DNA of 64,000 bases from Vulgatibacter incomptus (GTDB taxonomy: Bacteria; Myxococcota; Myxococcia; Myxococcales; Vulgatibacteraceae), in assembly GCF_001263175.1 (NCBI RefSeq), contig NZ_CP012332.1, positions 2,353,501 to 2,417,500 of the forward strand. Reading direction: 5' to 3'. The position numbers and the translations under genes are program-made. Of this stretch, positions 8,032 through 17,376 are shown piece by piece. Position 1 is the first letter of the stretch, and each line of letters starts with the position of its first letter. The notes under the pieces are model-generated. The model did no database searches. It was given only the letters and a program-made list of their open reading frames with translations, and was not told where the DNA came from.

Positions 8032-8214
8032 GTCGGCGCTCCTTGCCGGCTCTCCGGCGTGCCACGCTCGCCTCGATGGGGCGACGGGATGATGGGAGCC
8101 TACCGCAGGGGTCCGACATCGCCTCCGGCTGGATCCTCCCCCGCCGTCAGGCGGCGAGGGGGAGGGAGCCGGAACAGCCGAGATCGAGCGGCCTCAGGCC
8201 GCCCGACCGGAGCG

Positions 8215-8580
8215 TCAGTGCATGGTCCAGTTGACGGAGGCGACGGCGTGGATCGGGTCGTCCGCCTCGACCTCGATGAAGCGGACGCCCACCCCGCGAA
8301 GCGCGGTCGCGCCCTCCCTGCCGCCGTATTCGAGGACGCACTGGTAGCGAACCTCTCCGACCAGGGAGAGCTCGACGCCCGACAGCGGATCCGCGAAGCA
8401 GATGGAGAGGCGGCCGCCGAGCGGCTGGAGCTGGGAGGTCTCGATGAACATGCCTCCGGCCGAGATGTTGCGTGCGACTCCCCGGGAAATTCCGCTGAAC
8501 GAGGTGAGATAGACGGGGAAGGCCTTGTCGAACCTCGACGCGCCGCGCCGATCCCTGCCCTGTGCCTGCTGTCCCATCAT
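8215..8580 (-). CDS. PilZ domain protein (c-di-GMP binding candidate)
   Basis: The 121-residue protein is a single PilZ domain. The N-terminal Arg-containing stretch RDRRGASRFDKAFPVYL fits the RxxxR part of the c-di-GMP motif, and ARNISAGGMFIET supplies the D/NxSxxG part. Beta strands follow (GRLSICFADP, VELSLVGEVRYQ, GVGVRFIEV). Stand-alone PilZ proteins bind c-di-GMP and act on motility, exopolysaccharide or regulatory partners; the partner here is unknown. A longer frame extends to 9084, but the ATG at 8580 has GGAGAGG five bases upstream and starts right at the domain. It is a monocistronic minus-strand gene. Confidence 0.85.
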   Translation of the reverse strand: MMGQQAQGRDRRGASRFDKAFPVYLTSFSGISRGVARNISAGGMFIETSQLQPLGGRLSICFADPLSGVELSLVGEVRYQCVLEYGGREGATALRGVGVRFIEVEADDPIHAVASVNWTMH

Positions 8581-8815
8581 CCTTGCCTCTCCACCTGGCG
8601 GGCGACCGCGCCCTCTCAACGGCAAGGTACGGATGTAGGACAAGGTGGGCAAAATAACGACCCGACCCCACCTGTGAAGATCTGCCAAACGCTCGGTCGC
8701 CCGGCTGGGACGCGTCGCCCAGCGGGCGATGCATACGTTGATCGAAGGGGGAGCGCCCGCTCCCCCTGGGGGCTCCATCATCGGGGGCCCCGGAGGGGAG
8801 CGGGTCACCGGAACG

Positions 8816-9163
8816 ATGGCCGTGTTTCGACTGATGGGGGGAACGGTTGCAGGGCTCGCGCTCTGCGGCCTCGCGTCGTGGGGATCGCCGGGCTCCGCGC
8901 CTGAAGGGCCGACCCCTATGGAGGCGCCATGCCCCTCGTCGAGCCCGGGAATCGCGGCCACGACCGGCCACGCGGCCGGGCCCCGGTGCGACCCCCAGGA
9001 CGAGGCACAGGAGCGGAATCCTGACTCCCAGGTGGAGGGGGGGCGGGATCCCGGCACGCTGGATCGAAAGAACGAGCCGTCCACTCCGAGGCAGCGGGAT
9101 CCGGAGCAGTTCTACAAGAAGCCGCCCCGCAAGCCCCGGGAGATCCGGAAGATCCCCGCATAG
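8816..9163 (+). CDS. hypothetical exported protein
   Basis: This 115-residue frame starts with a hydrophobic segment (MAVFRLMGGTVAGLALCGLASWGS) that could be a signal peptide. A disordered, proline- and charge-rich tail follows, ending DPEQFYKKPPRKPREIRKIPA. No known family is recognised. The start is uncertain: an in-frame ATG at 8729 also exists, and the purine-rich GGAGGGGAG lies 16 bases before 8816, further than usual. Its reality rests mainly on the signal-like start, the absence of another gene here and acceptable codon use. Confidence 0.4.
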   Translation: MAVFRLMGGTVAGLALCGLASWGSPGSAPEGPTPMEAPCPSSSPGIAATTGHAAGPRCDPQDEAQERNPDSQVEGGRDPGTLDRKNEPSTPRQRDPEQFYKKPPRKPREIRKIPA

Positions 9164-9188
9164 ATGGGGCGCCGCGTGGCGCAGGACG

Positions 9189-10718
9189 TCAGCCTGGACG
9201 AACGGCGAGGTAGATCGCGCTGTCGCCCCGCTGGATGCGTAGGAGAATCATCTCGCCGGAGCCGATCGAGCGAACCGCGTCGCGGTATTCCGGCAGGCTC
9301 CGGACCGGCCGGCGGTTGACCTCGAGGAGCACGTCGTTCGCGGCGACGCCTGCCCGCGCGGCGGCGCTGCCCGGCTGGACGTCGGTGACGACGACGCCGC
9401 CGCCTCGCGCGATCCCGAGGGAGCGCGCGGTCTCGGCGGTGACCTCGCCGACGGTCAGGCCGAGGAGGGGATCCGCCTCGCCCGCAGGCGACTTCGACCT
9501 GGGTCGCGCCGCCATCTCGTCGTCCGTGCGCTCCGAGATGGTGACGTCGAGCCGCTGCTGCTTGCCCTCCCGCATCACGCCGAGGGCGATCCGGGTCCCG
9601 GGGCTGAGGAAGGCGACCGTCCTCGAGAGCTGGGCGTAGGTCTCAATGGTCCGACCGTCCACGGAGACGATCACGTCGCCGGGACGCACGCCCGCCGCCT
9701 CGGCGGGGCTGCCCGGGACGACGTCGGCGACGAGGGCGCCGTGCTGCTTCCCCAGCGAGAGGCCCTTCGCGAGCTCGGCGGTGAGATCCTGCGTCGCGAC
9801 CCCCAGCCAACCGCGGGAGACGTGCCCCTTGCCCTCGAGCTGGGGCACGAGGGCCTTGACCAGATTGATCGGGACGGCGAAGCCGATCCCCTGCCCCTGG
9901 GCCACGATGGCGGTGTTGATGCCGATGACCTCGCCGCGGGAGTTGAAGAGGGGTCCGCCCGAGTTGCCGGGGTTGATGGCGGCGTCGGTCTGGATGAAAT
10001 CGTCGTAGGGCCCGGCGCCGATGAACCGCTCCTTGGCGGAGACGATGCCCATCGAGACGGAGTGCGAGAGGCCGAAGGGGTTTCCGATGGCGACGACCCA
10101 ATCGCCGACCTCGGCCGCGTCGGAGTCGCCGAGCATCACCGCCGGGAGATCCTTGGCGTTCTCGAGCCGCAGGAGCGCCACGTCGGTCTTCGGATCGCTG
10201 CCGACGACCTGGGCCTTGAACTCGCGACCGTCGGCGAGCTTGACCTCGATCTGATCGGCGCCGTCGATGACGTGGTTGTTGGTGAGGACGAGGCCGCTCT
10301 CGTGGAGGATGAAGCCGGAGCCCATGGAGCGGGGCATGATCCGCTCGCCCTGCCCTCTCGGCGCGGGCGCGGGCCCGGCGCCATCGCGCTGGCCCTGCTC
10401 CCCCATGAACCGCCGGAAGAACTCCTCGAAGGGATCGGGGCCTCCCCTGCGGCGCGACCGGACCACGCTCGCGGTGGAGACGCTCACCACCGCGGGCTTC
10501 AGGGTCTTCACCAGGGGTGCGAGAGAGGGGAGCGGCGAGAAGCCGTTGGGGATCGCGGGAGAGGGACGCCCGTCGCCGTACTCGTGCCAGAGCTCGCTCC
10601 GGCCCTTCGCGTGCGCGGTCGATCCCTCGAAGGAGATGGGGCTGACGACAGCGAGCGATGCGGCGAGGGCGGCGCAGCCGGCGGCGCCGATGAAGAGACC
10701 ACGAGCGAAGGAGGACAT
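9189..10718 (-). CDS. DegP/HtrA-family periplasmic serine protease
   Basis: The 509-residue Do-family protease has a signal or anchor segment (residues 5 to 27) and a trypsin-like domain with triad H149 (LTNNHVID), D179 (KTDVALL) and S253 (GNSGGPLF). Two PDZ domains follow, at about residues 290 to 385 and 415 to 505. It degrades or refolds damaged envelope proteins. A disordered, basic and Gly/Pro-rich insert (residues 86 to 130) precedes the catalytic core. It lies just downstream of grpE on the same strand with a 265-base gap, so it probably has its own promoter, in a run of protein-quality genes (htrA, grpE, ftsH). Confidence 0.92.
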   Translation of the reverse strand: MSSFARGLFIGAAGCAALAASLAVVSPISFEGSTAHAKGRSELWHEYGDGRPSPAIPNGFSPLPSLAPLVKTLKPAVVSVSTASVVRSRRRGGPDPFEEFFRRFMGEQGQRDGAGPAPAPRGQGERIMPRSMGSGFILHESGLVLTNNHVIDGADQIEVKLADGREFKAQVVGSDPKTDVALLRLENAKDLPAVMLGDSDAAEVGDWVVAIGNPFGLSHSVSMGIVSAKERFIGAGPYDDFIQTDAAINPGNSGGPLFNSRGEVIGINTAIVAQGQGIGFAVPINLVKALVPQLEGKGHVSRGWLGVATQDLTAELAKGLSLGKQHGALVADVVPGSPAEAAGVRPGDVIVSVDGRTIETYAQLSRTVAFLSPGTRIALGVMREGKQQRLDVTISERTDDEMAARPRSKSPAGEADPLLGLTVGEVTAETARSLGIARGGGVVVTDVQPGSAAARAGVAANDVLLEVNRRPVRSLPEYRDAVRSIGSGEMILLRIQRGDSAIYLAVRPG

Positions 10719-10983
10719 GGATACCCCGACGACAGTCCAGAGCGACCGAGGGCGCTCATACGTTCTCTGCCGGAGAGCCGAGGCGTAGCCAAGCGCGGAA
10801 GGCGGTTCGTTGGGACGCCGTGGCCGCTCGGCCGGCCCGGACGGTCGGCTGCCCGATCAACGATCACCTGGCGTGGCCATTCCCGTCGATCGCCCGCTCG
10901 CTTCGGAATCGATCGGGGACGTACCGGCGGCCCCGACGGGGCGGGTCCGGGCATCGGCCGTCGAACCTGCTCGGATTGTTGCT

Positions 10984-11544
10984 TCAGGCCGCCCCTTCGG
11001 GGCCGGGTACATAGCGCGCGACCCGCACCCGAACCGGACGGATCACCTTCTCGCCGATCTTCCAGCCCCCGCGGATCTCCTCGATCACCACGCCGTCGCT
11101 CTCGCGATCGTTGGTCGGGACCATGTCCACCGCTTCGTGGACGAGAGGATCGAAGACCTGGCCCTCGGCGTGGACGGGGACGACGCCGACGCCCTCCAGG
11201 CGGCGCTGCAGCGCGTCGGCGATCAGGCGGACTCCCTCGGCGAGGGCGGCGGCGTCCTTCGTCGAGCTCGCGAGGGCTCGGCGCAGATCGTCCATGGCGT
11301 CGAGCAGGAGCGTGGCCGAGTCGGCCTGGGCGCGCTCGACCTGGCGGTCCTTCTCGCGCTCCATGCGGCGCTTGAACGACTCGCGGTCGTTGAGCGCATC
11401 GGCGTAGGCGCGGGAGAGCTCGTCGATCCGCTTGGACTTCGCGTCGAGCTGCCCGCGCAACGAGTCGAGCTCGTCGCTCGAGGCTTCGGCCACTCGCTCT
11501 TCGCTGGTCTCGGTCGGCTTCTGGGTCTCTTCGGGGTTCTCCAT
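10984..11544 (-). CDS. grpE: GrpE nucleotide exchange factor
   Basis: The 186-residue protein has the GrpE layout: an acidic disordered N-terminus, a long coiled coil (about residues 24 to 110), and the C-terminal beta domain with the signature FDPLVHEAVDMVPTND and GGWKIGEKVIRPVRVRVA. It releases ADP from DnaK during protein refolding. No dnaK or dnaJ is in the window. A TTGACA box with 16-base spacing to TAGGTT sits just upstream. Translation from ATG 11544 fits the normal length. Confidence 0.93.
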   Translation of the reverse strand: MENPEETQKPTETSEERVAEASSDELDSLRGQLDAKSKRIDELSRAYADALNDRESFKRRMEREKDRQVERAQADSATLLLDAMDDLRRALASSTKDAAALAEGVRLIADALQRRLEGVGVVPVHAEGQVFDPLVHEAVDMVPTNDRESDGVVIEEIRGGWKIGEKVIRPVRVRVARYVPGPEGAA

Positions 11545-11554
11545 GGTGGCGCGA

Positions 11555-11582
11555 AACCTAGCGACCGGCTTCCACTTGTCAA
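11555..11582 (-). promoter_or_regulatory. candidate promoter of grpE
   Basis: On the minus strand TTGACA (11577..11582) is separated by 16 bases from TAGGTT (11555..11560), ten bases before the start codon. The -35 is perfect and the -10 weak. If used, the leader would be only a few bases long. No CIRCE element is seen. Confidence 0.35.
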
Positions 11583-11599
11583 CCTTCGAAAGGCCGAGG

Positions 11600-11839
11600 T
11601 CAGCGCGGCTCGCCGGCCTCCTCCTCCAAGCCCGTCAGCCCCAGGGCGTCGGAGGGATCGCCGACGATCTCGATCTCCGCCGCCCGCAGCGAGTAGTAGA
11701 GCAGCCATCGCTCGGCGGAGGTCAGGCTCCCCGGAGGGAGCGCCTCCTCGATCTCCTCGACCGAGAGGGATCGCTGCTGGACGCCCCGGCGGAAGAGCGC
11801 CTTTCGCGCCAGGTGGCTCTTGCCGATCTTCACGTCCAT
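11600..11839 (-). CDS. small protein resembling sigma-70 region 1.1
   Basis: The 79-residue acidic protein reads MDVKIGKSHLARKALFRRG, then SLSVEEIEEALPPG, then LTSAERWLLYYSLRAAEIEIVGD. The pattern of hydrophobics, a GxxxxxLSxEEIxxALP helix and a short second helical pair ending in IEIV resembles region 1.1 of primary sigma factors, which occludes the RNA polymerase channel. Here it stands alone, with no other sigma regions. The start at 11839 has GGAGGAG upstream; an alternative ATG at 11869 adds ten residues. It lies between ftsH (upstream) and grpE (downstream) on the same strand. A role as an RNA polymerase or sigma modulator is inference. Confidence 0.55.
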   Translation of the reverse strand: MDVKIGKSHLARKALFRRGVQQRSLSVEEIEEALPPGSLTSAERWLLYYSLRAAEIEIVGDPSDALGLTGLEEEAGEPR

Positions 11840-11929
11840 CGTCGCGCTCCTCCGCCCTCCGCTCGCCATTCCCCTCTCCAGGGAAGTTAAGGCCGACGAC
11901 GGACTACCGCTTCCAAAGATGAGCGCGGG

Positions 11930-13948
11930 CTACTCGTCGCCGGTGGCCGCCTTGCCCGATCCCATCAGCGATGGGGGAGCGAGGATCTCGCCGCCGCTTC
12001 GCACCGGGGTGTACTGGTCGGAGGCCTTTGCCCCGAGGATCCGCTCGATCTCCTCCTCTTCGACCACCTCCTGCTGGAGGAGGCGGGCCGCCAGCGACTC
12101 GAGCTTCGTGCGGTGCGCGCGGATCAGGTGCCGGGCCGTCTCGAGCCCCTCCTGGATGATCCGCTGGATCTCGGAGTCCACCAGCCGATGCAGTTGCTCC
12201 GAGTAACCGCGCATCTCACTCGGATTGCCGGTCTGCTGGAGGAAGGCGGCGCGGCGCCGATCCCCCAGGGACACGGGGCCGATCGACTCGCTCATCCCGT
12301 ACTCACGGACCATCGCCGCGGCGATGTCGGTGGCCTGCTGGAGATCGTTGGCTGCGCCTGTGGAGATCTCCCCGACGATCAGCTCTTCCGCCGCCCGGCC
12401 TCCCAGCAACGCCGCGATCTTGTCGCGCAGCTCGGGGACGGTCATGAGGTATCGGTCCTCGAGGGGCATCTGCATGGTGTAGCCGAGGGCTGCGACGCCG
12501 CGAGGGATGATCGAGACCTTCTGCACCCGCTCGGTGCGTGGGAGGAACCAGCCCACGATGGTGTGGCCGGACTCGTGGTAGGCGACGATCTCCTTCTCGC
12601 GCTCGTTGAGCCGCCGGCTCTTCTTCTCCAGGCCGGCGACCACCCGCTCGATCGCCTCCTCGAGCTCGGACCGCGTGACCTCGTCCTTCCCACGCCGAGC
12701 CGCGAGGAGCGCCGCCTCGTTCACGATGTTGGCCAGGTCGGCGCCCGCGAAACCGGGGGTGCGCGAGGCGATGACCTTCAGGTCGACGTCGCGGGAGAGC
12801 TTCACATCCCTTGCGTGGATCTCGAGGATCCGCTCGCGCCCGCGCTTGTCGGGCCGATCCACGAGCACCTGGCGGTCGAAGCGTCCGGGCCGCATCAGGG
12901 CGGGATCGAGGATCTCGGGCCGGTTGGTGGCGGCGAGGATGATGAGCCCCACCCGGCTGTCGAAGCCGTCCATCTCGGCGAGGAGCTGGTTGAGCGTCTG
13001 CTCCCGCTCGTCGTGGCCCATGATCCCCGAATTGCGGCTCTTGCCGATCGCGTCGAGCTCGTCGATGAAGATGATGCACGGCGCCCGGGTCTGGGCCTGC
13101 TGGAAGAGGTCGCGGACCCGCGCGGCGCCGACGCCGACGAACATCTCGACGAACTCGGAGCCCGAGAGGCTGAAGAAGGGCACGCCCGCCTCGCCTGCAA
13201 CCGCGCGAGCGAGGAGGGTCTTGCCGGTGCCGGGCGGGCCGACGAGCATCACGCCCTTGGGGATCTTGCCGCCGAGGCGCCGGAACTTCTCCGGCATCTT
13301 GAGGAAGTCGACGATCTCCTTGAGCTCTTCGACGGCCTCATCGATGCCGGCCACGTCCTTGAAGCCGACGCCGGTGTCGGACTCCATGTGGAGCTTCGCC
13401 CGGGACTTGCCGAAGGTCATGACGCCCGGCGGGCCCTGGCCCATCTGCGTGCCGACCCGCCGCATCATCCAGCTCCAGAAGAGGATCGCGAGGACGATCG
13501 GGACGATCCAGATCAGGATCAGCTCGCCGAAGTTGGAGGAGCGGACCGCTTCGTACTCGACGCCCTTGGACTGGAGCTTGTCGACGAGCTGAGGCTGAGC
13601 GCCCTGTATGGTGTTCGCCATCCAGGGAAGGGCCCCGGCATCACGGCCGAGGACCGGCTTGTCGGGCTTCGGCGGCGCACGTCCGGGCTGTGCGGCGACG
13701 TAGCCTTTCACCCAGGAGTCGCCGATCACGACGCGCTGGAAGCGGCCCGCGTCGATCGCCGTGAGGAACTCCGAGTAGGGAACGCGGGTGACGCCGACGT
13801 TCTCGAAGAAGCCGCGGAAGAGGAAGAAGCCTACGATCAGGAGGAGGATGATCCCGAGCGGGGAGCCGAGCTTGAGCTTAGGTGAGTCCTGGCCCGACCC
13901 CTGAGGCTGCTTCTTGCCGCCAGGGTTCTGTGCCGGCTGCGTCGACAT
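11930..13948 (-). CDS. ftsH: ATP-dependent zinc metalloprotease FtsH (first of two)
   Basis: The 672-residue membrane protease has helix 1 (residues 30 to 46), a periplasmic domain, and helix 2 (141 to 160). The AAA+ domain has Walker A G237-PPGTGKT-244, Walker [10 protein letters not shown] and the SRH region. The M41 peptidase has zinc site H458-ESG-H462. It degrades membrane and regulatory proteins. The frame is open to 14104, but the ATG at 13948 has AAGGAG eight bases upstream and gives the usual start. The periplasmic part differs clearly from the second FtsH (41104..43020), including a Pro-rich insert ([10 protein letters not shown]), so the two are not recent duplicates. Confidence 0.95.
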   Translation of the reverse strand: MSTQPAQNPGGKKQPQGSGQDSPKLKLGSPLGIILLLIVGFFLFRGFFENVGVTRVPYSEFLTAIDAGRFQRVVIGDSWVKGYVAAQPGRAPPKPDKPVLGRDAGALPWMANTIQGAQPQLVDKLQSKGVEYEAVRSSNFGELILIWIVPIVLAILFWSWMMRRVGTQMGQGPPGVMTFGKSRAKLHMESDTGVGFKDVAGIDEAVEELKEIVDFLKMPEKFRRLGGKIPKGVMLVGPPGTGKTLLARAVAGEAGVPFFSLSGSEFVEMFVGVGAARVRDLFQQAQTRAPCIIFIDELDAIGKSRNSGIMGHDEREQTLNQLLAEMDGFDSRVGLIILAATNRPEILDPALMRPGRFDRQVLVDRPDKRGRERILEIHARDVKLSRDVDLKVIASRTPGFAGADLANIVNEAALLAARRGKDEVTRSELEEAIERVVAGLEKKSRRLNEREKEIVAYHESGHTIVGWFLPRTERVQKVSIIPRGVAALGYTMQMPLEDRYLMTVPELRDKIAALLGGRAAEELIVGEISTGAANDLQQATDIAAAMVREYGMSESIGPVSLGDRRRAAFLQQTGNPSEMRGYSEQLHRLVDSEIQRIIQEGLETARHLIRAHRTKLESLAARLLQQEVVEEEEIERILGAKASDQYTPVRSGGEILAPPSLMGSGKAATGDE

Positions 13949-14158
13949 CCGCCGCGCTCCTTTCCATCCGCCTCCCTTCCTGCGGGCCAGTTGCACGATG
14001 GCGAACCCGACGGATGCGCGCACGACGCGTCTGCATGCGCGCGCGAAGGACACCGGCAAGCTATGGAGCCGATCGGGTGGACCGCAAGCCGTGCCCCCGA
14101 GCACCGGGCCCCGGGCGGGTTTGATGGGATGGCGTGCCTCCGAACTGCGCGCAGCCGA

Positions 14159-14980
14159 TCAGCCGGCCGCCCGGATGCCCCAGTCCCGAAGATCGAAGCG
14201 GTGCAGCCGGAAGGAGGAGTCGATCCCGACCATCTCCTCCTCCGGCGTCGGCTCCCAGAGGTGGTCGTCGCCCGGGTCCTCTGACGCGATCAGGAGGCGG
14301 GGAACGGTGGCTCCCGCGACCTCGTGTCCCGACTCCGCCCGGAGCCTCGTCGCGTGGAAGAGCGTGCGCCCGCGCCTGCATGCGAGCATCGACCGTCCGT
14401 TGCCGACGAGGAAGTTGGTCGCGGAGGGCCGATAGCCCGGGGCGTCGGCGATTCCCGCGACGATCGCGACGGTCTCGCCGAGGGCCTGCGCGATCGCGGC
14501 CATCGGAGGATCGTGCTCCGGCGCAGCGAGCTTCGAGAGGCGGGTGAGGAAGAGCGCGAAGCAGCGGGAGCTGTCGGTCTCACCGGACGCGACCGAACGA
14601 AACGCCGGCGCCAGCTCTGCCTCGACGGCGCCGCGCACCTCGGAGAATCGCGGGATCGTCCCGTTGTGCGCGAAGAGCCAGGATCCCCAGGTGAACGGAT
14701 GGGCGTTGCCCAGGCTCACGCGGCCTACGCTCGCCTCGCGGGCGTGGGCGATCGCCGCGGGGGCCTCCACCGACTCGGCGAGGCTCGAGAATCCGGGATC
14801 GGCCGCCGCCCCGCGAGCGCTCCGGACCAGGCGGGGCTCGTCCTGCCGGGGCTCCCACCAGCCGATACCCCATCCGTGGCGGTGTGCGCCGCTCTGGTGG
14901 AGGAGCGAGTTGGAGGAATGGAGGAGCGGCTGCCGGAGGGCCAGCGGCTGGGCGGAGCGGAATCCGAAGAGGCGGCACAT
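14159..14980 (-). CDS. class II glutamine amidotransferase (YafJ/EgtC-like)
   Basis: The 273-residue protein is an Ntn-hydrolase. The start is fixed by chemistry: MCRLFGFRS places the nucleophile Cys2 directly after the initiator Met, so the 12 upstream residues of the longer frame are excluded. Other hallmarks are HRHGWGIGWWE, AIAHAREASVG and NAHPFTWGSWLFAHNGTI (glutamine-binding and oxyanion region). Such proteins hydrolyse glutamine or act on gamma-glutamyl compounds; EgtC removes glutamate in ergothioneine synthesis, but no egt genes are nearby. The stand-alone YafJ type has no assigned substrate. The neighbouring hutI starts on the same strand upstream, 49 bases away. Confidence 0.85.
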   Translation of the reverse strand: MCRLFGFRSAQPLALRQPLLHSSNSLLHQSGAHRHGWGIGWWEPRQDEPRLVRSARGAAADPGFSSLAESVEAPAAIAHAREASVGRVSLGNAHPFTWGSWLFAHNGTIPRFSEVRGAVEAELAPAFRSVASGETDSSRCFALFLTRLSKLAAPEHDPPMAAIAQALGETVAIVAGIADAPGYRPSATNFLVGNGRSMLACRRGRTLFHATRLRAESGHEVAGATVPRLLIASEDPGDDHLWEPTPEEEMVGIDSSFRLHRFDLRDWGIRAAG

Positions 14981-15029
14981 CGTCGTGCCAGAGAACCTGG
15001 CACGGACGGTCCGCATTCGCCGGAGCGGG

Positions 15030-16301
15030 TCATGCGCAAAGGGGTGGGAGCTCCCGGTCCTCGTGGACGAGCTCCCCGCCGATGATCACGGCCCGGGCGT
15101 GGCGGGCGGCGAGGTGATAGGCGAGGTGCTCGACGCTCGGCGCGCCGTGGAGGACGAGATCGGCGCGCAGGCCCACCTCGAGCCGGCCGCGATCGCCGAG
15201 GCCGAGCGCCGCGGCGCCGCCGGCGGTCGCGGCAAGGAATGCCTCGGAGGCCGTCAGGCCGTTGCCCAGGCAGGCGAGCGACAAAGCGAGCGAGAAGCTC
15301 TCCGTCATGGCGCTCCCGGGGTTGCAGTTGCTGCCAAGGGCGAGCCGAACCCCCGCATCGGCGAGGACGCGACCAGGTGCATACGACGGACACTTCAAGT
15401 AAAGGGTCGAGATCGGCAGCAGCGTCGCGGCGACCCCCGCCTTCGCCAGGGCCTCGACGCCCTCGGGCGTGATGGTCTCGAGGTGATCGGCGGTGACCGC
15501 GCCGAGCTCCGCCGCGAGCTCCGCGCCCCTGCCCGCCGTGAGCTGATCGACGTGGAGGCGGACGCCGAGCCCATGGGCCTTCGCCGCAGCGGCGAGCATC
15601 CGGGCCTCTTCGTGGGTGAAGGCGCCCTGCTCCACGAAGACGTCCGCGAAGCGCGCGAGCCCCTCTCCCGCCACCACGGGGAGGAGCTCGTCGATCATGC
15701 GGGCGACCCATGCGTCCCGGTCGCCAGCGTCCGGAGGCAGCGCGTGGAGGGGGAGGAGGGTCCCGACGACCTCGACCGGAGACTCCTGCCCCAGGCGGCG
15801 AACGGCCCGCAGGATCTTGAGCTCGTCCTCGATCGTGAGACCGTAGCCGCTCTTGACCTCCACGGTGGTGACGCCCTCCGAGACGAGGCGCCGGACGCGG
15901 GGAAGCGCGAGCTCCACCAGCTCGTCCTCCGAAGCTGCCCGGGTGGCGCGAACCGTCGCGAGGATCCCGCCACCGGCTGCCAGGAGCTCCTGGTAGCTCG
16001 CGCCGCCGCAGCGCAGGGAGAACTCCCGCGCGCGATCGCCGGCGAAGACGAGGTGGGTGTGCGCGTCGACGTAGCCTGGCGCCACGAGGCCCCCGGCGGC
16101 GTCGATGGTGACCGCGGACGGAAGCGGAAGCACCTCCCGTGAGAGACTCTCCTGGGGGCCGACCCAAACGATCCAGCCGGCGCGCGCGGCGATCGCCCCG
16201 CCCTTCAGGATCCCGAGCGCAGCTTCGGGGCCGGCGGACGGATCGCCGGCGCAGGTGACGACGGCACCGGCGGAATGGATGATCAGGTCGGCTTCGATCA
16301 C
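15030..16301 (-). CDS. hutI: imidazolonepropionase
   Basis: The 423-residue amidohydrolase performs the third step of histidine degradation, opening imidazolone propionate to formiminoglutamate. The metal motif is H81-T-H83 in VDAHTHLVFAGDR. Family signatures include GGGILATVRATR, EVKSGYGL, TADHLETI and ALGSNCNPGS. The N-terminal part has no ATG close to the domain; the GTG at 16301 gives MIEADLIIHS and a normal length and is preferred over the much longer open frame. It is separated by 13 kb from hutU, so the hut genes are split; hutH and hutG are not in the window. Confidence 0.93.
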   Translation of the reverse strand: MIEADLIIHSAGAVVTCAGDPSAGPEAALGILKGGAIAARAGWIVWVGPQESLSREVLPLPSAVTIDAAGGLVAPGYVDAHTHLVFAGDRAREFSLRCGGASYQELLAAGGGILATVRATRAASEDELVELALPRVRRLVSEGVTTVEVKSGYGLTIEDELKILRAVRRLGQESPVEVVGTLLPLHALPPDAGDRDAWVARMIDELLPVVAGEGLARFADVFVEQGAFTHEEARMLAAAAKAHGLGVRLHVDQLTAGRGAELAAELGAVTADHLETITPEGVEALAKAGVAATLLPISTLYLKCPSYAPGRVLADAGVRLALGSNCNPGSAMTESFSLALSLACLGNGLTASEAFLAATAGGAAALGLGDRGRLEVGLRADLVLHGAPSVEHLAYHLAARHARAVIIGGELVHEDRELPPLCA

Positions 16302-16361
16302 GGGAGATCCCCATCGGGCGCGCAAAGGGCACGCGAGGTCGCCGTTTGTATCAGAGCCCGC

Positions 16362-16399
16362 GAAGAAATCGGCCCTGCGGGAGCGGGACCGATTCCTTC
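16362..16399. repeat. palindromic repeat family, partial copy 1
   Basis: GAAGAAATCGG (16362..16372) is almost complementary to CCGATTCCTTC (16389..16399), with a GC-rich loop. The same arms occur at 37865..37902, 46732..46768 and 63766..63795. This copy lies in the intergenic region between divergent hutI and the next gene. Confidence 0.6.
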
Positions 16400-16565
16400 G
16401 GTGCGCTTCGCGCAATGGTGCTCCTCCGTTGCTCCGCCCCCTCGTGAAGCTCTTCGCGAGCTCTCCACAGCCCCGAGTTCGACCGAACGCCCGCGGGCAG
16501 GTAGCTTGCGGCGCTGGGGCCTTCCTCGAGCGCAGTCGAGCCCCGATGTTCTCCTGGAGCCGACC

Positions 16566-17183
16566 GTGTCCCTTCGACGATTCGCCGCCCTCTCCCTCCT
16601 CCTGATGCCCCTCTTCGCCCACGGCCAGGGCGCCATCTCGCGGACCGAGGTTCGTCCGGCGAAGGATGGCTTCGTCTACGTGGGCACCGCGCCCGGCGTG
16701 AACTTCGGCGGCCAGTCGATGCCGCGGGCCCTCTACATGGACTTCGTCCACGGCGGCTACGTCACTTCCTCCGGCGTGGATATCTCGCTGGCCCTCTCGG
16801 GCATGAACTGGTTCCCCAGCGACAAAGAGTACTCGGTCTCGATGGGGCGGTTCAGCCTCGGTTGGCGGCCGTTCCTCAGGGACCCGCTCCCCATGATCCA
16901 GCCCTACGGCTTCGCGGGCTTCGGCGTCGGCGGCGAGGGCCGCTACCTCTGCAAGGAGGAGTCCGAGTGTGATCCGACCAAGGACTCGTGCCGTACGGTC
17001 TGCAGCCGGTCGCATTGGGTCGCGTCGGGCTTCCTCGGCGCGGGCGTCGACTTCAACTCCTTCCTCTTCTTCATCGGCCAGCAGCAGCTCCTCTTCTACG
17101 CGGGCGTGCAGGCTCGATACGAGTTCCTCGGCCGCTACAACATGCCGGTGATCACGATCCCGGTCGGCCTCCGGCTCCAGTAG
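16566..17183 (+). CDS. exported beta-barrel-like protein of unknown function
   Basis: The 205-residue protein has a signal peptide (MSLRRFAALSLLLMPLFAHGQG). The mature chain is rich in alternating aromatic and small residues typical of outer-membrane barrels (GYVTSSGVDISLALSGMNWF, YSVSMGRFSLGWRPF, FAGFGVGGEG) and ends in a YEFLGRYNMPVITIPVGLRLQ strand. A four-Cys loop (CKEESECDPTKDSCRTVC) is unusual for a barrel. The GTG at 16566 has TGGAG nine bases upstream and starts exactly at the signal peptide. It is followed by a terminator hairpin. No family is recognised. Confidence 0.65.
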   Translation: MSLRRFAALSLLLMPLFAHGQGAISRTEVRPAKDGFVYVGTAPGVNFGGQSMPRALYMDFVHGGYVTSSGVDISLALSGMNWFPSDKEYSVSMGRFSLGWRPFLRDPLPMIQPYGFAGFGVGGEGRYLCKEESECDPTKDSCRTVCSRSHWVASGFLGAGVDFNSFLFFIGQQQLLFYAGVQARYEFLGRYNMPVITIPVGLRLQ

Positions 17184-17227
17184 AGGGGCGCCCAGCCCTC
17201 ACCTCCACCTACATCCACGGACGAGCC

Positions 17228-17252
17228 ACACCCCTTGTCTTACATGGGGTGT
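17228..17252 (+). terminator. terminator after the exported protein gene
   Basis: ACACCCC (17228..17234) and GGGGTGT (17246..17252) form a 7-bp stem with an 11-base loop, followed by TTCTGTGT on the plus strand. It lies 45 bases after the stop codon. Confidence 0.6.
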
Positions 17253-17376
17253 TTCTGTGTGCGCACATTTACACTTGATTGCAGGAGCTTGGCACCGGTA
17301 CCGTCGCGCCGTTCCAAAAGTAACGAATCAGAAGCCAGTTCCGACGCCCAGAGGGGCGTAGAATCGAGGAGTCAAC

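Noticed and set aside
12113-13885. 590-codon plus-strand frame opposite ftsH
   Set aside because: It mirrors the ftsH codons and shows no domain; the ftsH call is beyond doubt.
16275-17183. 302-codon version of the exported barrel-like protein
   Set aside because: The first 97 codons run through the intergenic repeat and a hutI-antisense stretch; the GTG at 16566 starts exactly at a signal peptide.
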